This document shows positions 7,804-17,476 of a stretch of 64,000 nt of DNA, piece by piece (positions within the stretch are counted from its first letter, which is position 1; every line of letters begins with the position of its first letter). A program made the translations under genes and the position numbers. The stretch spans positions 1-64,000 of the forward strand of contig JAKAFW010000023.1 in the NCBI GenBank assembly GCA_021817845.1, given 5' to 3'. The DNA is from FEN-1297 sp021817845. Lineage in GTDB: Bacteria; Bacteroidota; Ignavibacteria; Ignavibacteriales; Ignavibacteriaceae. The notes under the pieces were generated by a model. That model searched no databases. It was not told the DNA's origin and saw only the letters and a list, made by a program, of their open reading frames with translations.

Positions 7804-9138
7804 ATGAAGCTTAAACTAACTCTCGGCGATAATGAATATTTTAAGGGGATTGATCAAATAAAGTATGAAGGAAAGGATTCCCGGAACCCATTGGCTTTTA
7901 AGTGGTATGATGCGGATAAAGTTGTAGCCGGTAAAACAATGCAGGAATATCTTAGATTTGCAACTGCATACTGGCATTCGTTCTGCAATACCGGTGGCGA
8001 TCCATTTGGACCGGGAACAAAAAATTATCAGTGGAACGACTCTGATGATTCTGTGAAAAAAGCTAAAACAAAAATGGATGCGGCGTTTGAATTCATTACA
8101 AAAATCGGTACTCCGTTTTATTGCTTCCATGATCTAGACATTATCGATGAAGGTTCGTCTATTGCTGAATCCGATAAGCGTATAAATATTATGGTTGAAT
8201 ATGCAAAAGAAAAACAAGCGGCTTCCGGTGTTAAATTACTTTGGGGAACATCTAATCTTTTTTCTAATCCCCGCTATATGAATGGCGCCGCCACAAATCC
8301 CGATTTTAATGTAATCGCTTACGCCGGTACTCAAGTTAAACGTGCTATTGATGCAACGATTGAACTCGGCGGTGAAAATTATGTCTTCTGGGGCGGCCGC
8401 GAAGGTTACTTCTCGCTGCTTAATACCGATATGAAAAGAGAGAAGGAACATCTTGCAACTTTCTTAAAGATGGCGCGCGACTATGCGCGGAACAAGGGAT
8501 TCAAAGGAACATTTTTAATTGAACCGAAACCAATGGAGCCGACTAAACATCAATATGATTTTGATACGGAAACAGTTATCGGTTTTCTGAATAAACACGG
8601 TTTGGAAAATGACTTTAAACTTAATATTGAAGTGAACCATGCTACGCTTGCCGGTCATACTTTCCAGCATGAGCTGCAGGCCGCTGCAGATTCCGGCTTA
8701 CTTGGCAGCATTGATGCAAACCGCGGCGATTATCAGAACGGATGGGACACCGATCAGTTTCCGGTTAATGTTTATGAAACTGTCGAAGCAATGCTTGTTA
8801 TTCTTCAGGCGGGAGGATTTAAAACCGGCGGAATAAACTTTGACGCAAAGACAAGAAGAAACTCGACTGATCCCGAAGATATTTTCATCGCTCATATTTC
8901 CGGTATGGATACTTTTGCCCGTGCTTTGATCATTGCTGATAAAGTGTTAAATGAATCTGATTACCTGAAGCTAAAAAATAATAGATACTCTTCTTTTGAT
9001 AAAGGTGCCGGAGCCGACTTTGAGAAAGGCAAAATGTCTTTGAATGATCTAAGAATGCATGCTGAAAAAACCGGTGAACCATTGCAAATAAGCGGCAAAC
9101 AGGAATTATATGAAGCAATTCTCAATCAAATGATTTAA
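7804..9138 (+). CDS. xylA: Xylose isomerase
   Basis: A 444-aa class II xylose isomerase, converting D-xylose to D-xylulose in the cytoplasm. The start chosen is ATG 7804, preceded by AAGGTG with 6-nt spacing; an in-frame GTG at 7795 is inside that ribosome-binding site. Signature regions are FHDLDIIDEG (catalytic histidine), LIEPKPMEPTKHQYDFD (metal ligand), NIEVNHATLAGHTFQHE and SIDANRGDYQNGWDTDQFP (metal-binding acids). It acts between the XylFGH importer and XylB, so the operon covers uptake to xylulose 5-phosphate. Confidence 0.95.
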   Translation: MKLKLTLGDNEYFKGIDQIKYEGKDSRNPLAFKWYDADKVVAGKTMQEYLRFATAYWHSFCNTGGDPFGPGTKNYQWNDSDDSVKKAKTKMDAAFEFITKIGTPFYCFHDLDIIDEGSSIAESDKRINIMVEYAKEKQAASGVKLLWGTSNLFSNPRYMNGAATNPDFNVIAYAGTQVKRAIDATIELGGENYVFWGGREGYFSLLNTDMKREKEHLATFLKMARDYARNKGFKGTFLIEPKPMEPTKHQYDFDTETVIGFLNKHGLENDFKLNIEVNHATLAGHTFQHELQAAADSGLLGSIDANRGDYQNGWDTDQFPVNVYETVEAMLVILQAGGFKTGGINFDAKTRRNSTDPEDIFIAHISGMDTFARALIIADKVLNESDYLKLKNNRYSSFDKGAGADFEKGKMSLNDLRMHAEKTGEPLQISGKQELYEAILNQMI

Positions 9139-9189
9139 TTTTTAATTGAAATATAATAAAGATTTGGAAATTCATTGGAGAAATTAGAA

Positions 9190-10284
9190 ATGAAAAAAAT
9201 TAGTATCCTATCATGCGTATTATTTAGCGGATTAATTTTGCTAATGTCCTTTTCCGGCTGTGGGAAAAAGAAAAACTTGGATCCAAGCGGTATAAAGGTT
9301 GGACTTTTAATGGATACTTATGATCTTGACAGGTGGAAGCGTGATGCGGATTTCTTTACAAATAAATCCGATTCTCTCGGCATGCAGGTCTTAAGAGCAG
9401 TCGCAGATGGAGATCAAGATAGGCAGAATAAGCAGGCAGATGATTTTCTGACACAAGGCGCAAATGTTCTTGTTGTTATTTCTCAAAATCTAAAAACTGC
9501 CGGAAGAATCATCAGAAGCGCGCATGAAAAAAATGTTCCTGTTATTGCCTACGATAGATTAATTCTTAACAGCGATGTTGATGTTTATATTACATTTGAC
9601 AATGAAAAGGTAGGATACCTTCAGGCAAAAGGTATCCTCGAAAAAGTTCCTACTGGAAATTATATACTTCTGGGCGGAGCTGCTTCCGATAATAACGCAA
9701 AATTGGTAAGAGCAGGTCAAATGAGAGCTATAAATGAATATGAAAAGAAAACCGGAAAGAAAATAAATATTCTCGCCGATCCTTATCTTGATAATTGGGA
9801 TCGGGATGAAGCAAGAAGAAAGATAAGCAATCTACTTACAAAGTTTAAAGCCGAAGGTAAAAAAGTTGATGCTATTATTGCTTCAAATGATGCAACAGCA
9901 GGCGGGGTGGTCGCAGCGTTAATGGCGGAACATGAAGCCGGCAAGGTTGCTGTCTCCGGACAGGATGCTGAGCTTTCCGCATGTCAAAGAATTGTAGAAG
10001 GTACTCAGACGGTTACAGTTTACAAACCCGTAAAACAACTTGCGACTGTTTCCGCAGAGATTGCTTTTCATCTTGCGAAAAAGGAAAAGCCCGAAGACAT
10101 AATTAAAAACCTTGGTTTCAAAGTTAACTATATAGATAACGGTTTTAAGAAAGTTCCGACTATTTTGCTCGATCCGGTATTTGTTACCAAAGATAATATG
10201 TATCAAACAGTAGTTAAAGACGGATGGCAGACGTTGGATAGGGTTTATACCAATATTCCCAAAGCTCAGTGGCCGAAACTATAA
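9190..10284 (+). CDS. xylF: D-xylose ABC transporter, substrate-binding lipoprotein
   Basis: A 364-aa periplasmic-binding-protein of the ribose/xylose class that captures the sugar for XylGH. The start at ATG 9190 has GGAG 9 nt upstream; a TTG at 9175 lies in frame but is less likely. The N-terminus is a lipoprotein signal peptide with lipobox FSGC, so the protein should be membrane-anchored rather than free, which is less usual for a Gram-negative XylF. The ligand-binding core has the family blocks VIAYDRLI, DNEKVGYLQAKG, ASNDATAGG and VAVSGQDAELSACQRI. XylG starts 23 nt downstream. Confidence 0.9.
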   Translation: MKKISILSCVLFSGLILLMSFSGCGKKKNLDPSGIKVGLLMDTYDLDRWKRDADFFTNKSDSLGMQVLRAVADGDQDRQNKQADDFLTQGANVLVVISQNLKTAGRIIRSAHEKNVPVIAYDRLILNSDVDVYITFDNEKVGYLQAKGILEKVPTGNYILLGGAASDNNAKLVRAGQMRAINEYEKKTGKKINILADPYLDNWDRDEARRKISNLLTKFKAEGKKVDAIIASNDATAGGVVAALMAEHEAGKVAVSGQDAELSACQRIVEGTQTVTVYKPVKQLATVSAEIAFHLAKKEKPEDIIKNLGFKVNYIDNGFKKVPTILLDPVFVTKDNMYQTVVKDGWQTLDRVYTNIPKAQWPKL

Positions 10285-10307
10285 TTTTTAATCCCTGTGA
10301 AAAAAAT

Positions 10308-11819
10308 ATGACTGAACCGATTTTAATAATGCAGGATATCGTCAAGGATTTTCCCGGTGTCCGCGCTCTAGATAAAGTTTCATTCGATGTTTTAAAAGGA
10401 GAAATCCATGCCCTTGTCGGCGAAAACGGTGCTGGTAAATCAACATTGATGAAAATCCTTAGCGGCGTTTATCCTCACCATTCTTTCTCGGGATCATTAA
10501 CGCTGAATGGAAAAAAAGTTGAATTCAATTCAACAAAAGATTCCGAAAAGGCAGGCATCGCGATAATTCACCAGGAACTGACGCTGGCTAATAATCTTAG
10601 CGTTGCTGAAAATATTTTTCTGGGCGATGAAATATGTAAATTCGGATTTGTGAACTATAGCTTAATGGTAAGCGAAGCTCAAAAGCTAATCGATAATCTT
10701 CAGCTTGATATCGACGTTCGGATGGAAATAGCTGAGCTCGGAATTGGCAAACAGCAGCTTGTCGAAATAGCTAAAGCCCTTAAAAAGGAAAGCAGCATTC
10801 TAGTCCTCGATGAACCTACTGCGGCGTTAACAGAGAATGAAACGGCACATCTTCTTAAACTTCTCAAAGAGCTTTCTGCAAAAGGTAAATCAATAATTTA
10901 TATTTCTCATAAGATTGAGGAAGTCTTTGAAATTTCAAACAGAATAACCGTATTAAGGGACGGACAAACGGTAAAAACTGACTTAAGTTCAAACTGGAAT
11001 CGTCAATCTCTGATAAATGCTATGGTCGGTAGAGAGTTGTCGGATATGTTTCCTAAAGTTCAGTCTGAAATTGGGGAAGTATTATTCGAAGTTGAGAACA
11101 TAAATGTCAAGCACCCCCAAATCGAATCCAAAAATATTTTAAGCGATATATCATTTAAATTAAGAAAAGGAGAGACGCTCGGCATTGCTGGACTTATCGG
11201 TTCGGGCAGAACAGAGTTATTGTCTACAATATTCGGCGCACCGCCGGGATTACGAACAAGCGGAAAAATAAAGCTTGAAGGGGAAGAGATAAATTTTCAA
11301 ACTCCCCGCCAAACTATATCCGGCGGATTGGCATTTGTTTCGGAGGATAGAAAAAATTCCGGACTGGTATTAGGGCTTAATATTAAAGAAAATATTTCAA
11401 TTGTGCATTTAAATGATTTTTGCAAATTCGGTTTTATAAATGAAAATAAAGAAATATTAAAATGTGAAAAACTATTTGACCAGCTTGATATTCGTGCATC
11501 ATCAATAAATGTTTTAGTTGAAACACTTTCCGGAGGCAATCAGCAAAAAGCAGTATTAGGCAAATGGTTAATTAAGCAACCAAAAGTGCTTCTTCTGGAT
11601 GAGCCGACAAGAGGAATTGATGTCGGAGCAAAAGTTGAAATTTATAATTTGATTAATAAATTAAAGTTAAACGGCGTTGGAATAATTGTAGTTTCCAGCG
11701 AACTACCGGAAATCATTGGAATCTGCGACAGAGTCCTTGTAATGAAAGAAGGGAAAATCAATGCAGAGCTTGAAGGCGGTAGTATTACTCAAGAAAAAAT
11801 TATGGAGAATGCTGCGTGA
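10308..11819 (+). CDS. xylG: D-xylose ABC transporter, ATP-binding protein
   Basis: About 503 aa from ATG 10308 (MTEPILIMQDIVKDF). The frame extends up to a GTG at 10269, but that would overlap the end of xylF. It has two tandem ATPase cassettes, as in all CUT2 sugar importers. The first has Walker A GENGAGKST and Walker B LVLDEPTAAL. The second has the family's altered Walker A GLIGSGRTE, the signature LSGGNQQKAVLGKWL and LLLDEPTRGIDVG. It powers XylH. Its stop overlaps the xylH start (GTGA), suggesting coupled translation. Confidence 0.92.
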   Translation: MTEPILIMQDIVKDFPGVRALDKVSFDVLKGEIHALVGENGAGKSTLMKILSGVYPHHSFSGSLTLNGKKVEFNSTKDSEKAGIAIIHQELTLANNLSVAENIFLGDEICKFGFVNYSLMVSEAQKLIDNLQLDIDVRMEIAELGIGKQQLVEIAKALKKESSILVLDEPTAALTENETAHLLKLLKELSAKGKSIIYISHKIEEVFEISNRITVLRDGQTVKTDLSSNWNRQSLINAMVGRELSDMFPKVQSEIGEVLFEVENINVKHPQIESKNILSDISFKLRKGETLGIAGLIGSGRTELLSTIFGAPPGLRTSGKIKLEGEEINFQTPRQTISGGLAFVSEDRKNSGLVLGLNIKENISIVHLNDFCKFGFINENKEILKCEKLFDQLDIRASSINVLVETLSGGNQQKAVLGKWLIKQPKVLLLDEPTRGIDVGAKVEIYNLINKLKLNGVGIIVVSSELPEIIGICDRVLVMKEGKINAELEGGSITQEKIMENAA

Positions 11820-13030
11820 AAAATTCTAATTTGTTGGATGGTTCCAAAGTTCCGCTAAAATTAAATTTAAGATTACTTTCGATGGTTATAATCCTTGTAG
11901 TAATGTGGGTCTTCTTCAGACTGCAGGTAGGCAGCTTTTATTTTAGCGGTGAAAGTTTTGCAAAGCTGTCGCGCGATATGGTAAGCTGGACTATACTTGC
12001 CGCGGGCGCTACTCTGATTATTGTCTCGGGCAATATTGATCTTTCGGTAGGTTCGCTTCTTGCCTTGTGTGCTGCCACGGCTGCAATTTTAATAAATCCT
12101 GATTACGGTTTAGGGCTTTCTGCTTCTATCGCGGTGCCGATTGCAATTCTTGTCGGAACATTGCTCGGGGCTTTTCAAGGTTTTCTAACAGCCTACTTTA
12201 AAATTCCCTCATTTATAGTTACTCTCGGAGGATTCTTTGTTTTTAGAGGAATGACTCAAAAGGTAAGCGCTTTCGATCCGAGAGTACCGGACAAAAGCTG
12301 GATAGTAAGAATCGGTTTTGATTATGTCCCGCAAAATATCGGATGGATAATCGGTATAGCAGCGTGCATTATTATGGCTTTTGTTTTACTCTGGACATCT
12401 GCAAAGAAAAAAAAATTGAATATAGAAACGCTCCCTTTGTGGTTGACGATTTCAAAAATTGTAATTTTCTCCTTGATAATTCTTCTATTCATTCTGAAGG
12501 TTAATCAATATAAAGGCCTGCCTTATCAAACTCTTGTTATGTTCGTTGTTCTTGTCGCTCTCTTTATTATTTCTAAAAACACCAGGTTCGGTCGCTACCT
12601 TTATGCCATTGGCGGAAATATGCAGGCGGCAAGGTTATCGGGAATAAAAGTAGAAAGAAAAATTGTCGGTGTATTTGCTTTGATGGGTATGCTTGCTGGA
12701 GTTGCGGGTATTGTTTGGATGGCGCAAAATCAAGGCTCAACAAAAAATGCCGGAGAGTTTTATGAACTATATGCAATTGCGGCTGCTGTTATTGGCGGTA
12801 CAAGCCTTATGGGCGGCAGAGGGACAATTTTCGGAACCTTTTTAGGCGGACTAGTAATGGCTACGGTTATTCAAGGAATGGATTATACAAGCCTTGATAA
12901 CTGGCTGCAGCTTGTTGTAAGAGGAAGCGTTTTAGTGCTTGCAGTTGGTATCGATATAATGACTAAAAATCCGCCTCTGTGGCTGCAGCAATTTAAATAT
13001 AAATTGAGCCGTAAAAACTCAAAAGCATAA
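11816..13030 (+). CDS. xylH: D-xylose ABC transporter, permease
   Basis: A 404-aa integral membrane protein of the CUT2 permease family (XylH/RbsC-like) forming the channel for xylose. The sequence shows about ten hydrophobic segments. Diagnostic stretches are GNIDLSVGSLLAL near the N-terminus, TARFGRYLYAIGGN-like sequence in the EAA region (NTRFGRYLYAIGGN), and AAAVIGGTSLMGGRGTIFGT. The GTG start overlaps the xylG stop by 4 nt. It is the last obvious transport gene; 163 nt without a gene separate it from the oxidoreductase. Confidence 0.92.
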   Translation: MKNSNLLDGSKVPLKLNLRLLSMVIILVVMWVFFRLQVGSFYFSGESFAKLSRDMVSWTILAAGATLIIVSGNIDLSVGSLLALCAATAAILINPDYGLGLSASIAVPIAILVGTLLGAFQGFLTAYFKIPSFIVTLGGFFVFRGMTQKVSAFDPRVPDKSWIVRIGFDYVPQNIGWIIGIAACIIMAFVLLWTSAKKKKLNIETLPLWLTISKIVIFSLIILLFILKVNQYKGLPYQTLVMFVVLVALFIISKNTRFGRYLYAIGGNMQAARLSGIKVERKIVGVFALMGMLAGVAGIVWMAQNQGSTKNAGEFYELYAIAAAVIGGTSLMGGRGTIFGTFLGGLVMATVIQGMDYTSLDNWLQLVVRGSVLVLAVGIDIMTKNPPLWLQQFKYKLSRKNSKA

Positions 13031-13193
13031 AATCATGTAGCTATTAAATGGATTATCCTTAGAAGATTGTAATTTAATTTATTAAATCACCTCACGTAAT
13101 TTGTTTCATTCATTAATATTGAAATATTTTTTGAAAATTATAATTAATACTCAATCCATTATTCAAAATTAAATTGAAGGAACAATTATAAAA

Positions 13194-14195
13194 ATGGATA
13201 ATTCACAAAAAATAAAATGGGGTATCATAGGTGCAGGAATCATAGCGGGGAAAATGGCTGATGCTCTAAAGATATCTACAAACTGTCAATTATACGCAGT
13301 AGCATCCCAAACACCGTCTAAAGCAAAAATGTTTGCGGATAAATATGGGATTGAGAATGCTTATAGTTATAAGGAAATTGTAAACAGCAAGGAAGTTGAC
13401 GTAATTTATGTTGCCACTACTCATAATTTCCATTTCGAGAATGCGAAACTTGCTTTGGAACATGGTAAGCATGTACTGGTTGAAAAGTCATTTACTGTCA
13501 ACGCAAATGAAGCCCGTGAACTTGTTCGCATCGCTCGTGAAAGAAATCTTTTCTTAATGGAAGCAATGTGGGTTAGGTTTTTACCAAGCCTGAAATTATT
13601 GAAAAATAAAATTAAGAACCATGAAATAGGTAATGTAAAAGTATTTAATATTTCCTTTGGCGGATTTGTCAGTCCCGACTATGAAAAGAGGCTTAAAGAT
13701 CCGTTATTGGCAGGCGGAGTTACTTTGGATATGGGAATTTATCCCATTTCTTTTGTTTGCTATTTACTTGATGAGCTTCCAATTGAAATCAAATCAATGA
13801 CGCGTTTCAGTGACCTTGGTGTCGATGAAATCTCCAATTACATGTTTCGATTTCCATCCGGATGCTTTGCCAATATATCAACAAGCTATAATCTGAAAAT
13901 GAGAAATGAGGCAAAGATTTATGGCACCGAAGGATTTATAGAATTTCCTGAATTTCAGGCAGGAGAGCGGTTTACAATCTTAAAACATGAAGGCTCAAAT
14001 AATATAAAAGACACAATAGAGGTTATTGAAAAAAATCATAGCAACGGATTTATTTATCAGGTGGAGGAAGTTGCTAGCTGTATTCGGGAAGGCAGGCTGG
14101 AAAGTAAAATTATGCCTTTGGATGAAACAATAGCCATAATGGAAGTAATGGATAAGATGAGGGCTGAATGGGGCTTTAAATATCCTTTTGAATAA
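13194..14195 (+). CDS. Gfo/Idh/MocA family oxidoreductase
   Basis: A 333-aa NAD(P)-dependent sugar or cyclitol dehydrogenase. The N-terminal Rossmann fold opens with KWGIIGAGIIAGKMADAL, followed by the family's VEKSFTVNANEARELV (the usual EKP here is EKS) and EAMWVRFLPSL. The C-terminal alpha/beta domain has GGVTLDMGIYPISF. The layout matches trans-1,2-dihydrobenzene-1,2-diol/xylose dehydrogenase-like members. Its position after the xylose operon fits a pentose or xylose-derived substrate, but the specificity is inference. It may have its own promoter in the 163-nt gap. Confidence 0.85.
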   Translation: MDNSQKIKWGIIGAGIIAGKMADALKISTNCQLYAVASQTPSKAKMFADKYGIENAYSYKEIVNSKEVDVIYVATTHNFHFENAKLALEHGKHVLVEKSFTVNANEARELVRIARERNLFLMEAMWVRFLPSLKLLKNKIKNHEIGNVKVFNISFGGFVSPDYEKRLKDPLLAGGVTLDMGIYPISFVCYLLDELPIEIKSMTRFSDLGVDEISNYMFRFPSGCFANISTSYNLKMRNEAKIYGTEGFIEFPEFQAGERFTILKHEGSNNIKDTIEVIEKNHSNGFIYQVEEVASCIREGRLESKIMPLDETIAIMEVMDKMRAEWGFKYPFE

Positions 14196-14240
14196 ATTCA
14201 TAACCCAGATAAAACAATACAACACACTGAACTCTGAATA

Positions 14241-15236
14241 TTATTTTGCCCTTAAATATTGTTTTGGAAAATTATCCAACTCGACATTTAATTTCTTAGC
14301 CGCGTGTAAAGCCCAGTATGGATCTCGCAGCATTTCTCTTGCTAGAAAGACAAAATCTGCCTGGTCGCTATTGATTATTTGATCTGCCTGTTCTGCTGTC
14401 GTAATAAATCCTACCCCTCCTGTAAGAATGTTTGCTTCTTTTTTAATTCTTTGTGAGAATGGAATTTGATAACCTGGTCCTGCGGGAATTTTAGCATTCG
14501 AAACATTTCCGCCGCTTGAACAATCAATTAAATCAACGACAATATCTTTTAGCCACTTTGCTAATTGAACAGATTGTTCAATATCCCAGCCTCCTTCGAC
14601 CCAATCACTTGCTGAAATTCTTACAAACAATGGTGTCGCATCCGGAATGACTTCTCTGACAGATTTTACTATCTCGATTGCAAAACGACATCTGTTCTCA
14701 AGACTTCCGCCATAGTTATCCGTCCTATGATTTGATATTGGAGATAAGAATTCGTGAACCAAATAACCATGTGCAAAATGCAATTCAATTATATCAAAAC
14801 CAGCGTCAATACTTCTTTTTGCTGCTTCCCGGAATTGATCAATAATAACTTTAATATCTTTATAATCCATTTCTTTAGGACTAGGATAATCATCTCCAAA
14901 TTGTATTGCGCTTGGAGCTAAAGTCTGCCATCCTCCGTTTTCGATACTTACTTTACCGTTACCTTTCCAGGGTGAAAACGTCGACGCCTTTCTTCCAGCG
15001 TGCGCTAATTGAATGCCGGGAACAGATTTCTGTGACTTGATGAATGATGTAATCTTTTTATAAGCATTAACCTGAACGTCATTCCAAATTCCCGCATCAT
15101 CAGGAGAAATTCTTCCCTCCTGAGATACGGCTGTTGCTTCTGTAAATACTATTCCTGCCCCACCTACAGCGCGGCTTCCCAGGTGAACCAGATGCCAATC
15201 AGTTGGAATTCCATCATTACTGGAATACTGGCACAT
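14241..15236 (-). CDS. NADH:flavin oxidoreductase (OYE/YqjM type), N-terminus missing
   Basis: The old yellow enzymes reduce activated double bonds with FMN and NAD(P)H. The barrel signatures are present: MCQYSS, WHLVHLGSRAVGGAG, the substrate-binding ELHFAHGYLVHEFLSP and NHRTDNYGGSLENR, and FVRISASDW. Homologues normally carry ~20 residues before MCQYSS. Here the frame continues upstream only as VEIKNRIVVSP and then hits a TAA at 15276-15278 inside a dispersed repeat, with no other start codon. The gene therefore appears to have lost its first beta-strand and native start when the repeat arrived. Translation from ATG 15236 is possible, but the product would lack part of the FMN site. Confidence 0.8.
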   Translation of the reverse strand: MCQYSSNDGIPTDWHLVHLGSRAVGGAGIVFTEATAVSQEGRISPDDAGIWNDVQVNAYKKITSFIKSQKSVPGIQLAHAGRKASTFSPWKGNGKVSIENGGWQTLAPSAIQFGDDYPSPKEMDYKDIKVIIDQFREAAKRSIDAGFDIIELHFAHGYLVHEFLSPISNHRTDNYGGSLENRCRFAIEIVKSVREVIPDATPLFVRISASDWVEGGWDIEQSVQLAKWLKDIVVDLIDCSSGGNVSNAKIPAGPGYQIPFSQRIKKEANILTGGVGFITTAEQADQIINSDQADFVFLAREMLRDPYWALHAAKKLNVELDNFPKQYLRAK

Positions 15237-15265
15237 CGGGGAAACAACAATTCTGTTTTTTATTT

Positions 15266-15500
15266 CAACCCTACCTTATATTTCCCCTCACTCATAAATA
15301 AATTCCCCCTCAGAATCGATTTTCACATTCTTCCCCGTTAATGAAACCTTCAGTTTCATTTAATCCAATAGATGTGATTGATATTTGGCTAGAGAAGAAA
15401 TCAAATAATTTTAACTAAAGTATAATACGCAGCAGATCTATTTTGTTTTTTTGCCTTCGCTCCTTAAAAAGAAAAACATTACTCATTTATATTTCTGAAA
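15266..15500. repeat. Dispersed repeat R1, copy A (tail of a small ORF)
   Basis: On the minus strand 15293-15345 reads as the tail of a peptide ending VKIDSEGEFIYE, identical to the end of the 80-aa ORF at 58189-58431. Further bases (AACCTTCAGTT, TAATCCAATAGAT, CGCAGCAGAT) match the copy at 45.2-45.3 kb. This copy abuts the truncated oxidoreductase gene. Confidence 0.6.
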
Positions 15501-15596
15501 TGACCTCAAATAAATTTATCCTCAACTATCTTTGCGCCTTAAAATAATTGCGCCTGCCCGGCTATTTCGTGCTTGCACGTTTTTTGTAAAAAAAGC

Positions 15597-15677
15597 AAGG
15601 GTATAACCTTGTTTATTGCTTGCATAATTAAGGATATAGCCTTAGATTTGTGTAGTTAAATTAAGGATATAACCTAA
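15597..15677 (+). promoter_or_regulatory. Three evenly spaced operators before the mystery-protein pair
   Basis: Three copies of AAGG-N6-CCTT(A) lie at 15597-15610, 15630-15643 and 15663-15676. Their centres (15603.5, 15636.5, 15669.5) are exactly 33 bp apart, about three helical turns, so a regulator would sit on one face of the helix. The second overlaps a TAGATTTG at 15643-15650 that fits the Bacteroidota -7 consensus; the third reaches the ATG. Autorepression by the downstream helix-turn-helix protein is the natural inference. Confidence 0.65.
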
Positions 15678-16141
15678 TGACAGACCTAAATAAAAAGTTA
15701 ATAATAGAACAATTAGACAGAAAGTTTCAAAAATTGACTATTCTAAGCGATTTTGAAATTCCTCCAAAGGGCTGGATAAATGCCATCCGTATCGGACTAA
15801 ACATGTCGCTGGTTCAACTTGCTAAACGGCTTAAAAAAACTTCCGTTTCAATCAAAGAAATTGAACAGCGTGAAGAAGAAAAAGGAATTACTCTAAAAAA
15901 ACTAACCGAAGTAGCCGAAGCTCTTAATTGCCGTTTTGTGTATGGTTTTATTCCTAAAGAGGGGTCGTTGGATAAAACAATTGAAAAACGTGCATCGGAA
16001 GTTGCCTCTGAAATTGTAATGCGTACCTCACATACTATGAAACTCGAAGACCAGGAGAATTCTGCTGAGCGTCTTCAAAAGGCTATTAAAGACCGTGCTG
16101 AAAATATTAAAAACGAAATGCCTAAATACTTATGGGATTAA
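15677..16141 (+). CDS. Mobile mystery protein A (XRE-type helix-turn-helix)
   Basis: A 154-aa protein matching the family described as mobile mystery protein A, always found beside a Fic-domain partner. The N-terminus carries the family-typical LIEQLDRKFQKL and PPKGWINAIRIGLNMSLVQL, then an XRE-like helix-turn-helix (LAKRLKKTSVSIKEIEQREE). Residues 80-154 include a TLKKLTEVAEALNC helix pair. It probably binds the three operators in front of it and controls its own operon, acting as the antitoxin-like partner. Its stop overlaps the start of protein B by 10 nt. Confidence 0.85.
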   Translation: MTDLNKKLIIEQLDRKFQKLTILSDFEIPPKGWINAIRIGLNMSLVQLAKRLKKTSVSIKEIEQREEEKGITLKKLTEVAEALNCRFVYGFIPKEGSLDKTIEKRASEVASEIVMRTSHTMKLEDQENSAERLQKAIKDRAENIKNEMPKYLWD

Positions 16142-16728
16142 ACCTCGATTATTCGGATGGACACACTCCGCTTGATGAAGATGAGAAGGATGGGCTGTTA
16201 ATTAAAACAATCACAACCCGTGGAGAACTTGATGAATTTGAACAGCTTGGCGTTGAAAAAGCAAACGTATGGCTTTTAACCAGAAGGCTTGATGCCAAGA
16301 GAATTTTAACAGAAGAATTTGTCAAAGAACTACATAAAAGAATGTTCAGCGATATCTGGGAATGGGCGGGTGAATTCAGAAAGACCGATAAAAATCTCGG
16401 CATTGATAAATTTATGATTGGCATCGAGCTAAAAAAACTTCTGGACGATTGCCGGTTCTGGATAGAAAAGAAGACTTTTACGGAAGATGAAATTGCTATA
16501 AGATTGAGCCATCGTATGGTCTCAATTCATCCATTTGCAAACGGCAATAGCAGACATTCCCGTTTAATTGCAGACGTTCTAATTAATAAACAATTTAAAA
16601 AATCTTATTTCTCATGGGGCAGCCGTAACCTTGTAAAACATGGTGAAGCGCATAAACAATATTTAAAAGCTCTCAAAGAAGCGGATAAGTTAAATTATAA
16701 ACCATTAATAGAATTTTCCAGACAGTAG
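16132..16728 (+). CDS. Mobile mystery protein B (Fic domain)
   Basis: A 198-aa Fic-domain protein with the motif HPFANGNSRHSR from residue 133. The catalytic histidine and the GNxxR core are kept, so nucleotidyl or related transfer activity is possible. The N-terminus GLNLDYSDGHTPLDEDEKDG and WLLTRRLDAKRILTEEF are characteristic of the mobile mystery B family. It is coupled to protein A by a 10-nt overlap. A toxin-antitoxin-like relation is inferred from the arrangement and from Fic toxins in general; no function has been seen directly here. Confidence 0.85.
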   Translation: MGLNLDYSDGHTPLDEDEKDGLLIKTITTRGELDEFEQLGVEKANVWLLTRRLDAKRILTEEFVKELHKRMFSDIWEWAGEFRKTDKNLGIDKFMIGIELKKLLDDCRFWIEKKTFTEDEIAIRLSHRMVSIHPFANGNSRHSRLIADVLINKQFKKSYFSWGSRNLVKHGEAHKQYLKALKEADKLNYKPLIEFSRQ

Positions 16729-17476
16729 AAAATCTAATTAATCATTTTTCCTAATTGCAAGCCACTGGCTTACATGTGCTCCTTCGGACTAAAAGCCATC
16801 CAAAATTTCATGAATCTTCCGGTAATAATTCCACAAACAACAGCCAATCTGACAACAATCGACTAACTTAATCGACTCCACGCATTAAAAGAATTGCGTT
16901 AAAAAATTTCATGTAGTACAGCGCCTGCCGGCGGCAGGCGGAGGGCCTGCCCCGTTTGCGGGGAGAAATCCCACAAATAAGCCCAACACTCCTATTACCC
17001 GTGGAATCTTTCAGAGTAGTCATTCTTCTGATAAATAATAGCAACACTTTTATAAAAGACTAAAGTAGCCCACAATTTCTAATCGTGGGTGCATGCAATA
17101 AAAGAAGTTGGCTTTAACCGTTTCAACGGTTTCCAATTATATCATTTAGCATTATAACCTCACATTTATTTTTAATGTTAAATTGCGGTCTACATGCTGA
17201 AGCTGAACTCATCAACCTTCCATCTTACAAATCCACTCCAATTCGAAAAATTTTCCTCGTCATAAAGCCTACCATTTGTAACCCTCTCTTTCCTTCTTCT
17301 ATATATTTCAATTATACTTTGAATCTAATAAAACTTCCTGCTTTGTTGTATTAGTAAAAATGTATCCGTATTCCCGACTTTTGTATAGGTCCTGTTATTT
17401 GCGCCTATTTATATTAGTATCGTAAATTTTAACTTGTTTTTACTATCAGTCTAAATAATTATAAGGAAAAGAAACG
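16729..17476. other. Gene-free region with dispersed repeats
   Basis: No convincing gene. It contains a CCTTCGGACTAAAAGCC block at 16781-16797 and, 100 bp on, CGCATTAAAAGAATTGCGTT at 16881-16900. The same pair of blocks recurs at 44926 and 45009 and the second block also at about 57740 and 59797. A GC-rich palindrome, CGCCTGCCGGCGGCAGGCG (16923-16941), follows. Confidence 0.55.
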
